Shown here piece by piece: positions 49,261 to 61,552 of a stretch of 64,000 bases of DNA (position 1 is the stretch's first letter; the number at the start of each line of letters is the position of its first letter). Below the pieces are notes generated by a model. It searched no databases. It had not been told where the DNA came from and was given only the letters and a program-made list of their open reading frames with translations. The stretch is from Lophium mytilinum (taxonomy: Eukaryota > Ascomycota > Dothideomycetes > Mytilinidiales > Mytilinidiaceae), in the NCBI GenBank assembly GCA_010093605.1, contig MU004192.1, positions 199,774-263,773 on the forward strand, in the 5' to 3' direction. The position numbers were made by a program, and so were the translations under genes.

Positions 49261-52200
49261 CTACTTCCCCAAAAACCCCCTCAGCGCACTCTCCACCTTC
49301 CCCTCATCCATCTCATCCGTCTCTTCCACACCCGCGCCCATGCCAGCACTGACAGACTGCACGACCCTCTGCACCAGTGGCGAAGCAGGCGGCGGCACAG
49401 CGCTCGACCGCATGCTCCCCGCCTTCTCCGTGCCATTGTTCTCAGCAGCGCTCCCGTTCCCATTTACGTGCAGCGGCGACGCCGAATGCGTCCCCTGCCC
49501 TTGCCCATACGCGTGTCCATTCGCAGCAGCCACACCCGCGCCTGCATTCCCAGTCCCCACTCCAAGCGCCTTCTCCTGCGCCTTCTCCCTGTCCCGCTTC
49601 TTCTTCTGCACAAGCGTGCCTTTCACGCCCCTGAGGTACTTAGCGGCGTTTTCTACGAGTTCACGGCTCTCCGTACTGTTCTTGAGCGCTTCAAGCATGT
49701 CCCGCACCTGCGTCTCCGAGTGGATGTGCGGACACGTGCGCTGGGTACCGTAGTGCGCCATGCCGCAAAGGCCGCAGTGTTCGACGTCAGCTAGCTTGAG
49801 CGAGCACGCGCCGGGTGGGTGCTGCAGGCGGCATGCTTGGCAAGGCGGGAGAGTCTGCGCCATGTAGGGGTCGAGAGGGGGCGCGATGGGGAGGGCGGAT
49901 CGGACGAAGGGTTTGACTGCAATGTGTTTGTTAATAGGGCGTGTGTTTTCCTCGGTGTCTGAGAGGACGATGGGGGTAGAGGCGGAGTTGTTGATGAGGG
50001 GAGTGGGTTTCTTTTGCTTGTTTTGAAGGGGTTGGGGTATGATGGGGAGAGAAACGCGGCCACGACCGAGTTTGAAGCCGAACGGGTTCTTGACGCCCTT
50101 GAGTCCATTCGGTCTGCTGCCGAGTGGGACAAACACGGGTGTCGGTAGACCGTTCTGCTTCTTGACTGGCGTTCTTGCTGTGGCGACTTTACCGTTGCGT
50201 GGAGAGGGGGCGAGAGTTGAAGAAGAAGAGGTGTGTTTACCAGCTGAGTTGTGCTTGGGGGAATAGTTGGCGCCGGCTATTCCGCCTTGCTTTTTGGTCC
50301 GCTCCATCCCTACCAACTCTTGCATGAGAACAGGCTCATCTTCATCAGGGCTTTCGTCAGCGTCTTCCACGTCCGTGTGTTCTGCCTGGAAGTCGGTGTC
50401 AGAGGACTCATCTAGAGCCTTTTTGCGCCCCTTAGGTTTGGCGGGTGATACGCCATAGCCATCGCCATTAGCATCCTGCTCGTTGACGTTGTAATTGACA
50501 ACTCCCCTCTGAACACGTTTACCCCTACCAAAAGCTTCTGCCCTCGCAAGTGCCTCTGCCGCTCTGGTAGCCTCTCGCTCCTTCAGAATCTTTTCCCATA
50601 CCGACGGATCCGGAGGTGTCTCATCTGGTGCTTCAATGTCCTTAAGTAGCGTACCCTGATCGTTGGCCCATACTCTGGCGAAACTGAATTGCGATTCGGC
50701 GGAGTCGTCTTCGCCCGCCTTGGTGTTCTCGATCTGGCTGCGGTCAAGAAGCTTGTCGATGGACGCGTCGTCGTATCGAATGTCGTGGTCGGTGCCGTCA
50801 TCCTTGAATAGTTCCGCTGCCCCGTGCTTTAGGACAGACTCGACGTCGTGTTCCTCCATATCATCGGCATCTAGCTGTTCTACGACGACATGGTCCAGCG
50901 CCATCTTCTTTCGGCCAATCTGGACTATCTTTTCTTCGGCGCTGGCACGGATCATGAACTGGAAGCAGAGAACCTTCTTCTTCTGTCCGATGCGATGAGC
51001 ACGTGACAAGGCCTGGATATCCTGATGGGGGTTGAAGTCCGGGTCGAGGATGATGACAGTGTCTGCGGTGGCAAGATTGATACCTACTCCGCCAGCCCGT
51101 GTTGACAGCAGGAAGGCGAAGAGCGGCGAATCTGGCGCGTTGAATTTGTCAATACGCTTCTGCTTCTCTAAAGACCCAATACTTCCATCAAGACGTCCGT
51201 ACTGCATCTGAAGGCCGTCGAGGAAGTCTTCCATAATATCAAGCATGTCGAGAAACTGGCTGAATATGAGTACCCTATGCCCTCGTTCCTTCAGCTTGGG
51301 CAGCAATAGATCTAGGAGCTGGAGTTTCGCGGATGCTTCCACCAGGTTGCGGTGAGAGGCGGTAGCGACATCCGTGCGCTCTTCGATGGCACGACTGTAG
51401 ACGAAGGGATGGCACAAGCACTTTCGGAGTTGTATGAGAATATTACTTAAGCTCGCGCGCTCCTTAGGATTAAGCGTGGTGGCTGCTGTTGAAAAGAGGG
51501 CCTTGAGCAAATCCGGGCTCTTCGAGAGGATGGACTTGTAGACCTGCTTTTGGAGCACGCTCATCGATATTGGCACGATGATCTGGCCCATGGGCGGAAG
51601 AAAAGTCAAGACTTGAGCTTTGGTTCGACGTAGAATGTAAGGGCGGATAAGGTCGTGCAAACTCTTGATGTTCTCGTTGGTCATCTCAGCGTACTCTTCT
51701 TCGAGCTCGGCAGCCTTGTTCGTGTCGTCAAGGAACTGTAAGAGGTTGAATAGTTCTCTAGCATTATTTTGAAGGGGAGTTCCTGTCAACAAAACTCTGA
51801 AGGGAGCCCTGACAGCATTCAAGGCAGCGTAAAGTTGCGACTTGTCGTTCTTCAACCGCTGGCCCTCGTCGACAATGAGTCCAGCCCAGGACACACCTCG
51901 AAAGAACTTGCGACAGGAGTCATCAGCTGCAGCATCGTAAGATGTAACAACGACGTGGCAGCGAAGATCTTTTGACTTTTCCGGATACATCTCGTATTGG
52001 TAGGCCATACTTCTTGCTTTGCTTGATCCGAAATACGTGACTACGCGAAGAGCTGGTGCCCACTGTTTGATCTCGCGTCGCCAGTTCGCGCAAGTGGAGT
52101 TCGGAACGACCACCAAGAACGGGAAGCAGTTGTGGTCCTGTACTAGAGTAGCTAGAAAAGCTATCACTTGAATCGTCTTTCCCAGACCCATCTCGTCGGC

Positions 52201-54832
52201 GAGAATTCCGTTCTTGAGGGAATGCCACTGGTAGTAGAGCCAGTTCAAGCCCTCGATTTGGTATTTCATCAACTCGCCGCCAATCAAGTTTTCCGGCTGC
52301 TTTTGTTTTTCGAGTTTTGAAAACGGCACGGCCCTCGCCTTGTCGAGCCTTGCTTTCATGGGTCCTTGCTTCGGGATCTTGACATACCGTCCGGCAACCC
52401 AGTCGTTATACGCCGTGACGAAGTCGATCCAACGGTCCCCGTCCTCGGAAGTTGGTACCTTCTCCCATACTGCATCCTCATAGCCGAGCCCTTTGTACTT
52501 CATGAGAGCTGTGTCAACCTCCTTGATGCGGGCCTTGTCAATGTCTTCCGTACGAACATCAACATAACTGGTAAATTTGACATCCAACACGATATCGATT
52601 CGCAGGAACTCTTCCGGGATCGCATCTTCGGTTCTCATCTTCGCCCCTTGATCCTTGTTGTTAAACGCTTTGCGCATGGCGAAACCCGTCACACCCCAAG
52701 TCCAGGCTCCTGACTGCCACGTTGCTCGGAAGTAGGACTGTTTTTCCCATTTTACGAGGTACTGCTTGTCGTCTTCGTTTACGGTAGCGCATGGGGTGCC
52801 TGGGTAATACTCGTCGACATCAACCGGCCTCCAGGCAATGAGACCTGAAACAGTACGATCCTTATTGTCGTCACAGTCCTTACAACGCCATGTCTTGGAG
52901 TATTCATGGAAGCGCTCTTCTGCTGTTTCCTCCTCGTCACGCGAAATGTCCATGGTGTATGCAGAAAGCGCGGGCAAATGGTGGTAATGGAACGCCCTCC
53001 AGCATCCCATACAGCGAAATAAGACGTTGCTGGCCTGGTTGACTAGTCTAGGGTCCACGTTCGTGATAGGGTCCTCGCCGCCGTTATCGTTTCTCTCCTT
53101 CTGCTCCTGCGCAGTCGTCGTTCTCTCTCGGAAAGGCGAGCATGCAGCTCCGACCTCCTGACACTCTTGGCACAGCGACAAATCGGGTGCTGTTGGGTCC
53201 TTCCTTTGTGGTACATTCACGCAGCGTCTGCATTGCAGGACGAAATCTCCATCGCCGATCTTGGTGACAAGGTGTTCCCTCCCACTGCGATTCCCCAGGC
53301 AGGATTTGTGATATGAGAGGGAGCATCCTTGACAATGTACCAGCGGGCCGTCCTGCGTACCTTTACCGCAAGTCTCACAGCCGTCAACGTGGAGTGTTCG
53401 GAACGGGTTATTGCTCGGGATCGGCTTGAACACCTCTTTCACGCTGACAACCTTGGGCGCGTTTGGCTGGGACCGCTCAGAATCAGAACGGTAGACATCG
53501 TCTAGGCCTGCCTCTTGCATGTTCTTCTGGGCTCGTGTCGATCGGTCGGATTGCCGATAGCCCGTTCGGGGGATTTTCTCGTCTTTTGCAGTAAAAGTCC
53601 GGCCGCGCTTTCGTTTCAAAGAGGTGACATCTGATCTAAGGATGTTCATGCTGTCGGAGCTCTCTTGCAATTCATCCATATCCTCCTCACTAGAACGAGG
53701 TGCATTGCGCTGACGCTCAGAACGACGTGGCTCAACTGAACGGCCGCTTGGAGCTGTGCGGGTGCTTCGCCCGTTCCGGGCAGCCCGCCCACGGGTCGGT
53801 CGTCCGCGAATCGGTCGTGCTTCAGAACTCTCGCTTCCGCCGGAGGAGATGGACTCCACGGTAATTTGGCTTCGTGATCTGGTGCTCGTCTGTCTTCCAC
53901 GGGTGCGCCGCGACGGTCCGGCTTCGGCTATCAGCTCATCTTCGTCGCCAGAGAGATTCATCTTGGATATGTCGAGGTATCCCGGTTGTCGCGCAGACTT
54001 GCGTGCGGGACGCAAATCCATGGCTGGAGCCTCACTTCCAGAACCTGAGGCTTCTTCGGAGCTGACCTTGTTGTTATACTTCTCGAGAGCAATGGGTCCG
54101 TCGTCTGTAGCGATGAGCTGTTCGAACGGCAGCTTAAAAGTTGTCAGTGTACGCAGACGGAGTTGGAGATGGAGTTGTGTGGTGCTTCATGAAAGTGTGA
54201 AAGGTCTAGAGCGAGGTGTAGTTGGATATATATGGCAGTGAGAGGTGGATGGTGGCAGAGACAAGCGGGGTGATGAAACGAAGAAGTAACCGAGACTCTT
54301 GAATGTTAAGGCTCAAGACGGCAGCAACTTGGAGCAGGCGTGGAAGAACAGAGATGGATGAGACATGAAGGTGAGGAGAGGCAAGAATTGTGGAAGTGCC
54401 TGGGTCTAGCTAGAAGCAACGGAGGTTGTATGGAGGAGGTGAGGGCGAGAGGGAAATATTTAAATTTAGCTCGAGACATACCACTACTCTCCGCCCATCC
54501 GTAAATAAGGCGGCGTACATGAGTGTGCCATCGGACTGCTCATAGTCTCGGAGCACGGCCTCCACAACGTCCTCAGGGTCTGAATAGTACTCGAATTCCT
54601 CCGGATTCTTGAGCGGTGTTACTTCGACCGCAATAGCTCTCCGAACAACCTGCGAGCGCGACGAAGATGCGACCACCTCTACTTCGTCACTTTCCGAGGA
54701 ACTGGGGTCCGATATGAACATGCCCGGCGATAATGACGGTCGTTTCGACGACGCGGCGCGCGACGTTGTTTGTGAAGTTCCACTGCGAGCTTTGCGGCCA
54801 AGAAAGCTATTTCCTGCCCGTATGCTCGCCAT
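49261..54832 (-). CDS. Mit1-like CHD/Mi-2 family chromatin remodeling ATPase
   Basis: Two exons, 54,832-54,482 and 54,132-49,261, joined across a 349-bp GTATGT...TAAG intron give 1,740 residues. The join reads DGRRVV then LPFEQLIATDDGPIALEKYN, completing a chromo-like N-terminal module (about 75-140). Then come a PHD-type finger (about 369-421), further Cys pairs (to about 535), chromodomain-like text (about 574-700), the SNF2 ATPase (ADEMGLGKT 762-770; DEGQ 872-875; LTGTPLQNN about 899) and the helicase C lobe (about 1,049-1,184, ending AHRIGQKKKV). A C-terminal Cys-rich segment (CQACRLQH...CGLCGMAHYG) lies near 1,540-1,590. Family members such as S. pombe Mit1 position nucleosomes in silent chromatin with histone deacetylases (SHREC). 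A nuclear role is expected. Confidence 0.88.
54133..54481 (-). other. 349-bp intron near the 5' end of the Mit1-like gene
   Basis: The donor GTATGT and acceptor TTTTAAG flank 349 bp, long for this locus, where other introns are 50-180 bp. Omitting it would leave a protein starting at an internal Met (54,021) without its chromo-like module. Part of the intron is G/A-rich on the plus strand. Confidence 0.75.
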
Positions 54833-55201
54833 TATAACTGCTCTCGCGTGTGATTGTAATTGCCGCTCGAGGGCGTGATTGCGGGATGCGACGCGTAGGG
54901 AGTGTTATCGTAGTGGGGAGTTCATTGAGGTTCCAAAGACTGAAGAGGACAAGTCAATAGCTTTCTTTCACCTAGAGGGTATTCAGGAAGTCTATCTACC
55001 TGCTCTACTGACATGCAAAGTCTCCTCGGGCGTTGGCGGTTGTAAAGACAGGGAGTGCTGGTGGAGGTTTGCGACGAGACGAAGATGGACGCGATGAAGG
55101 ATGTGGTCTGTGCGAGAGTGGCCCAAATTTATTTGCGACTGCGAGCTATATCGTCTACATCACCACCCCCATACCACTTCTCCGCCAACAATGCCACGGT
55201 C
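54833..55201. promoter_or_regulatory. Divergent promoter, Mit1-like gene and mitochondrial methyltransferase
   Basis: 369 bp separate the two start codons. Both genes must take their promoter from here unless leaders overlap. No obvious TATA box was found. Confidence 0.55.
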
Positions 55202-57446
55202 ATGCTAAGATCCTCCTCATCTCTCAGAGCCGAACTCGTACACCATTTGCGAGTCGCCCGCTGTTCAAATGTTCGCCATATAACCACCAATACTGCCATC
55301 GCGAGGGCCCTCTCCAAACCCTCGATCCCCCTTGGGGCCGAGCGCTCCTCAAAGCCCAGATATAGCGTCGGTTCTCCGTCCCGGGCTGTTGAAGGTCGTG
55401 GGAGCAGTAGAGGAGGAAGACGATCGACCAGGAGCACGCCTAGAGACGATCGGTCGCCTCCACGCGACTCTTTTGAATGGACCGGGCGAGCGAGTAATAA
55501 GAAGAGTATATCCCCAATTGCCATCAGCGAAGCGCAAAGGAGATCAAACGTTGCCTCGAAGCGGAAGATTGGCAGAGCTCCGCCAGCACAGAGCGACAGC
55601 GTTCGATACTATGCCAGCAGAGAAAAAGCGCTAGTAGATAGGACGAGTTATAATCCTGACACGAAATTTTTCAGAGGGAGAGATATCCTAGGAGACAGAC
55701 GGAGGGATGCTTTCTCTTCGGAAAGGTTTGACGAGGATAGAGCGCCAGAACAGCCGCGTTCGTTTCCAGAGCCGCGATATGAGGGCAGCTCCAGAAGTAG
55801 CCACCGAGGCGTAAGAGCTGAAAGGGAAACACCATCAAAACGGACTCGTCCGTTTCCGGAAAACCTAGAAATTGTGCACGAGGGACCAACCTCGAGGCTA
55901 TTCGTGCATAAACCTAAATACCGTTCGGAGGATACAGAGGACGGTTATTTTGGACATCTACTTGATGGAGTAAGAGGGAAGAGGGATATACCACAGGCGC
56001 GAAATTATAAAGATGATCGCCAAGAAACACAGAAGCCTCATGAAGCTCGTGCCCTTTTAGGGGAGTGGGACCAAGATAGCTCAGAAATAGTGACCGAAGA
56101 CCGAAATCGTAGGGCCACCTCTCATTCTAGAGAAGAAGACGCTTCATACAGCCTGAAAACGAGGACCTCAGAACCTATTGTGCCTCCAAGAGAGTCGGCC
56201 CGGGCATTTGTTGTTCCTAGGAGCATCCCCTACACCACAGCAGCCTCCGAGTTCTTGTACGGCTATAGTGTTGTCCTTGCTGCTATCAAGGCTCACCGCA
56301 GGAAGCTATATAAAATATATATTCATCCTCGGGCGGAGCGTAACGAAGGCTACGCAGTTTTGGACAGGCTCGCAGGGAAGGCGGGAATTAATATCGAGCA
56401 GGTGGACGATTCCTGGCTCCCTCTCATGGATAAGATGAGTAGCGGGAGACCTCATAATGTAAGAGATGATTCTTCCTTCCTCTTGCTTTCTTATATCCTA
56501 GAAATATCCTTGTTCCCTCGGTTGTTTTCCTAGGTAAAACTACTTGTGAAACCATTCATCCCCAAATTGCACATGTATACCTCATCACCGACCGAATCTC
56601 CCCCAACCTAGCCCTACCACCCACTAACAACTCCAGGGCTGCATCGTTGAAGCTTCCCCCCTCCCCCGTCCGCCCATCGCGAGCCTCGGCGCGGCCTCGA
56701 TGGAATCTAACACCTTCAGAGTAACGCTCTCTCACCAAAGCCGCGAAGACGCCGACATAAACGGCTCGGAAGAGTACTACAGCTACCCGTCCTCCGGCTG
56801 GCGCCACCCGTTCGTCCTCTACGCCGACGGCGTCACCGACGAAGGCAACCTCGGCGGCATCATCCGCGCCGCCTACTTCCTCGGCGTTGACGCCATCGCC
56901 CTCCCCACCCGCACTTCCGCGCCCCTCACCCACGTCGCCCTAAAAGCGTCCGTAGGCGCCGCCGAGGCCATCCCCATCTTCGCCATCGCAGATCCGACGG
57001 GCTTTATGAAAGACTCCAGCGAAGCAGGCTGGCGGATCTACGCCTCTGACGCGCCCACTCCTATCGCTTCAGCGCCCGGGGGCTTTGGCACCCAATTCGA
57101 CCTCACCGCGGCGTCTGTGAGGAAACGCGAGCGAGACCGCGAACTCGCAGAGCAAGCGGGCAGCGGCCTCGTTTCGTTCTCGTTCAAAGGCGGGAAGCCG
57201 TTCCAACACGCCCACCCGCTCGCTCGGCATCCGACCATCCTGATGCTCGGGAGTGAGGGCAGCGGCATCAAGTCGAGTCTGATGGCCAGGGCGCATTTCA
57301 AGGTGGGCATTAGGGGCGCGAGGCTGATCGATGAGGTGGGCGTCGATAGCTTGAATGTTAGTACGGCGGCGGCGGTTTTGTGTGGGGAGTTTATGCGGAG
57401 GCCTCCGGCTCCGGATAAGAGTGGTGAGGAGGGGTTCTTGTTTTGA
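55202..57446 (+). CDS. MRM1: Mitochondrial SpoU-type 23S-like rRNA 2'-O-ribose methyltransferase (Mrm1-like)
   Basis: Exons 55,202-56,458 and 56,637-57,446, joined across a 178-bp GTAAGA...CCAG intron, give 688 residues. The join yields RPHN then GCIVEASPLP, a family signature spanning the exon border. The start at 55,202 gives MLRSSSSLRAELVHHLRVAR, an Arg/Ser-rich presequence without acidic residues at first, typical of mitochondrial import; an in-frame ATG at 55,055 would hide it. The SpoU substrate-binding domain is at about 350-415 (FLYGYSVVLAAIKAHRRKLY). Catalytic motifs follow: DGVTDEGNLGGIIRAA, LMLGSEGSGI and VDSLNVSTAAAVL. Yeast Mrm1 methylates a guanosine in the 21S rRNA peptidyl-transferase loop. 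Residues 50-340 are an unusually long, Arg/Ser/Glu-rich, probably disordered insert; the yeast protein is near 410 residues. Confidence 0.9.
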
Positions 57447-58164
57447 GAGTGAGAAGTTAGATGTATGCATTGGGTGGGTGTTAGGAAAGGTGTAGAATAC
57501 TGTAGTATATTGGGTAGATGGTGTATCATATTGTATCTAAGCGCGTAACTAGATATGCATACTGGTCAATTTGCACCGAAATCGGGTGAGACGCTGCGGC
57601 TACGCATCGCCGCAGCTTTGTAGAGAGAATCCAAATCCACAGATATAGCCGGGTTAAACAGCGTCATTGCGGGCGCATATTTCCACGGCACTGGAGATGC
57701 TTGACGGGTCCGGTGCGGTTCACAGTCTCGTGGAAAAGGGTTGAGCACGTGATGTCTATGTGTCTTGTGACACGTAACCTGAATCTTTATATATAAGCGT
57801 CGTCCTCGCCATTTAGACCAGTTGCACAAGAAGAGGCGGACAGGATCCTGATCAAAAATCCGGCAGTTCCGATTCATAGCATTGGGGCCGGCGGAAGGTT
57901 CAAAACCGGTACCAGAATGGTTTAATGGTTTGGGGAGGAGGGTTGGGGCTTGCAAAATGCCAGTGGAGATACTGCATGGAGTAGGAGGCGTGGTTTGTAG
58001 TCTGTGATGATGATGACGACGAGGATCATTTCCCGTAGGTAGTGAAATTGTATAGGTGGCAGCATTGAGGTGGTGGTTAGCGTTTGTTGCAATGGCGGGG
58101 AGGATGACTATATTTCGCTACTCTCGAGAAGCAAGATATGTTGACGGTGTTCATCATCTGCGGG
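57447..58164. other. Intergenic interval after the methyltransferase
   Basis: About 700 bp of normal composition. A 129-codon minus-strand frame at 57,566-57,955 has no motif or exon partner and I do not call it. A short TGATGATGATGACGACGAGG run lies near 58,003. The tandem array starts at the right edge. Confidence 0.4.
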
Positions 58165-59215
58165 TGGCGTGCAGAGGTGGCTCCTAACACTTTGGCCGCT
58201 TTTGTTGGAAGAACTTACGAATCTACCTGTGTGGAAATTTGGTTTTGCGGACGCGGCGTGTATGTTATATAACCTCAGGGAGCTTGATAGTTGAACGTTT
58301 TCTACAGCGGTAACATCGGGCTATGGCTCAATTATTACGAAGGTATGAATAGGCGTTGCGTGAAGCACCTCTTCGACGCTTTGGCCGACTTTGTCGGAAG
58401 AAGTTACAGATTGAACCGTGTGATCATTAGTTTCGTAGACGCGGCGCGGACGAAATGTAGCTTACGCGTAGTCCCAAATCAATTCTAATAGAATCTCGCG
58501 AATAAGGATAGTATCTTCCATGCGTTAGAAAGTGCTCTGCCTCTGTACTAGAACGTCTCCTCCACGCTTTGATCGCCTTTGTTGGATAAAGTTACAGATC
58601 TAACCGTGTGATAGTTTGGTTTGCGGACTTGGGGTGTATAAAGCTTGCCTCCTCGTGCTTTATATTTTGGCGCCTTCTATAAAGTTGATAATGGAAACCG
58701 ATTTACCTGTTAGCAAGCTTTAATTAAACACTGCGTGATTTTGGACGCTTTGGCCGGCTTTGTTGGAAAGAGTCATAGATCGAACCGTATGATCATCGAT
58801 TTCGTAAACGGGGGGCGGACGAAGTGTAGCCTACACACGGTCGCAAAGTCCTTCGAACGTAAGGTCCTGAAATACGTCCATGGTTTACGGGATTCGAGGG
58901 GACTGCTGAATCACGTTGTGGGGTGATTCTATCACGCTTTGGTGGCTTTAGTGAGAAGATGTTACAGATCGAACCGTGTGATCGTTTATTTTTTGGGCAA
59001 CGGAGCGTAGATGAAATGTGGCCTACGCCGGACTTTAGATCACTTTCGATTCCTAAGCCCTCATATGTGGGCGAGGTACTTCAGCCCGTGGAAGTTAACG
59101 CGAGATATCGTGAAGCACCTCCTACACGATTTGATCGCTTCAGTAGGAAGAAGTTATAGATCTGACCGTACGAACGTTTCATTCGCACACGCAGTGTGGA
59201 GGTAACTTGCACTCA
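58165..59215. repeat. Degenerate tandem array, six copies, period about 188 bp
   Basis: A core reading roughly acgctttggccgctttgttg, then gaagaagttacagatcgaac, then cgtgtgatcgttt and a gcggacgcggcg-like word, recurs six times. The cgcttt word starts at 58,188, 58,377, 58,565, 58,746, 58,935 and 59,127, giving spacings of 189, 188, 181, 189 and 192 bp. Text before the core (gcgtgaagcacctcctacac) and after it (gaaatgtagcctacgc) is also shared between copies. Base composition is normal and RIP-type decay is absent. Two copies (58,291-58,488 and 58,735-58,926) are short open frames sharing DALAxFVGxS and RTKCSL. The array fills the gap between the methyltransferase and amidase 3' ends. Function is unknown. 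Confidence 0.8.
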
Positions 59216-59232
59216 TTTCCGGCTTGTGCCCA

Positions 59233-61552
59233 TCATTCGTGTTTCGTTCTTTTCGAGGTGCCGCTCTTACTTTCTTCGACCGCCTCTGTCGGTCTCTTGT
59301 TCTTCCCATCGTTCTGCGGGTTCGCCTCCACCTCTTCAACCCCATCCCCATACAACGTCCTTCCCACCTCAACCCCCTTCAGAGCCCCCTCCTGCTCCAA
59401 AATTTTCAACAACTCCGTTACCACCCCATCCATTCCCTTCTTCGCTAACACACTCAATGCAACCGGCAATTTCTCCTTCGTTTGACTGATCTTCGAATGA
59501 AAGCCTATCTCGCCAACCGGCACAGTCACATCAACGCAACCAGAGCAATACGAAATCCCATACAAACTAAAACCAGTCCAGAACAACGTATCCGTCCTCG
59601 GATTCACCTGATCACGATATGCCGGCGTGCCCCAAGCCTGCGGAAACACCAAGATGGGGATCGTGTCTGGGTCTTCATCCTCAGAAGGGGCCAGCAGAAA
59701 GTTGTTGACCCAGTCACCGAAGCTTTTGAGAGCTTTCTCCGCGGCCGCGGTTTCAGCGGACGTTACTTTGGCACCGTATTCCAAACGTGCGGCGAGGATG
59801 GGCTCGATAAATGGAGCACGGCCGGAGTTCTTGGCGGCGTAGGCTTCGCGGAGGGGTTGGACGATGTTGGTATGAATGGAGGGGTAGACGATGTGCTGGT
59901 AAATGAGGCCGGTTGCCTCGACTAAGTCGGCGGGAAGGTCGGCTGGGTGGGTGCTGGCCCAGAAAGCGTCTAGGGAGAAAGTTTGTCGGGTGACGGAGAA
60001 GGCGGACTCGAGGGTTGAGATTGTGGATTCGAAGATGGCGTCTGCTTCTGGCTGCTCTGTTACTTGATCAGGGTTCGGGAAGAGGCGGGGTGCGTCTGAT
60101 GGAGAGGCCTTTGAGGAGCGAACAGGATAGAGGAGCTTGATCTTCCACTTATTCAACTGCTTGTGAGATGGAGTGCGCATTAATGGGAACTTTGAGTGGG
60201 CCATAGATTTGGTGACAGCCTGGAGAGCTTGGGCTGTGCGGGCGAAGACGCCAGCCGTGTCCATTAAAGGCGTCACAATGATCCCTGAGCTATCCACAGA
60301 TCCCAGGGAGGGCCTCATTCCGTAAAGGCCATTCACGCCAGCAGGGTGACGGATAGAGCCGCCAGTGTCGGTGCCAATCGTGAAATCTAACCATTCATAG
60401 GCGGCGCAAGCGGCTGCCGAGCCTGAGCTGGAGGAGGAAGGTTTTTGGAATCCATCTCCTCTAGGATTGAAAGGCGTTATCTCTTCGAATCTAAAGAATG
60501 TTAGCATCGCTTTTTATTCATGGTCGATTTCTAATACTCCATCCAAGCGCCTGAAGTGCTGACAAAGGGGTGTATGCAGATTCACAAAAGTCTATCAGGC
60601 ACCACAAGGGCCCTTGACTTTAGAAAGAAGGAGAGGTTTCGGTCACTATACCTCTCTAGCGGATCCTGCCCATCGCCAAACTGAGTGCATCTCATCTTTC
60701 CAACCAGGACAGCCCCATCTGCGATCAGCTGGTTGATGAAAGGGGCAGATGCATGGGCAGGGTCTTGGACGCTGCGGTACGCAAGGCTGCCTCCGCCTGT
60801 CTCAAGACCCTTGACGTCAATGAGGTCTTTGACGGCGAAACGTAAGCCAGCAAGTGGTTTAATGCCACTTCTCTCCTCGGAATATAATCTAGAAGGCACA
60901 GCGATCCGCTTTGACAGAGTAAGCACGTAAATCTGTCCACAAATCGAAGGGAACTTACATCGGTTTGAAGCCATCCGTAAGCCTGATGAGGACGGTCGAC
61001 GTGGAATTTACGACTTAGACTTCCGCCAATGAAGCACTGTTGGCTGTCTTCGAACAACCTCGATACGGCAAAGACGTCCCCTTGGGGATTCGCAACATAG
61101 GGGCCATCGGGAATCTTCTCATGAGTTCTGGGGCCGTGGTCCTTGATACTTGTGTACTCTAGGCGCTGTTCTATCCACGGTGAGGAACTCTTCTTTTGTT
61201 GTCCGGGGTTTGACCTATACCCAATGCTCGAACTGGCTCCTCGGATTATCTCAACTGTAGTTTACATCAGCACTCAATTTATATCGTGACTAGCGATTGT
61301 CGCACTATCTGAAAAACCCTCATTCCAAACATCATCGAACGAAGCAAATTTGGCCTTGATGATATCGCGATAGGTGTTTTCGCGAAGGTCTTTACCAGAG
61401 CTCAAGGGCTTGTCCCAAGAGAAGAGCGTCAAGGGTGTGAAAAGAGGCGCATGGTCCTCTGACGGGTGAATGGAGAACGTAGGCTCCTCATGAACGAGGA
61501 AATCGGACCCTCCAATGGTCAAAGTAGTTCTAGGAGCCATGATGAGGTTCAA
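59233..61552 (-). CDS. Amidase-signature family enzyme with fungal N-terminal extension
   Basis: Four exons, 61,552-61,306, 61,254-60,959, 60,908-60,652 and 60,490-59,233, with introns of 51, 50 and 161 bp, give 685 residues (681 if the second Met at 61,540 is used). Joins are in frame: GFSD-I-EIIRGASS, GWLQTD-RIAVPSRLY, DPLE-R-FEEITPFNPRG. The Ser-cisSer-Lys catalytic set is present: K208 (FAVKDLIDVKG), the PSSSSSGSAAA segment at 284-294 for the cis-Ser, and nucleophile S312 (GTDTGGSIRHPAG). The first 190 residues, starting MNLIMAPRTTLTIGGSD, belong to an extension seen in some fungal amidases. The last 40 residues are charged. Family members hydrolyse amide bonds; substrate is unknown. No signal peptide is obvious, so it is probably cytosolic. 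Confidence 0.86.

Noticed and set aside
60909-60958. A 26-bp intron at 60,958-60,933 in the amidase gene
   Set aside because: The join would be in frame, but 26 bp is too short for splicing; using the next acceptor (CAAAG) gives 50 bp, a branch-like CTTAC and the expected RIAVPSRLY start.
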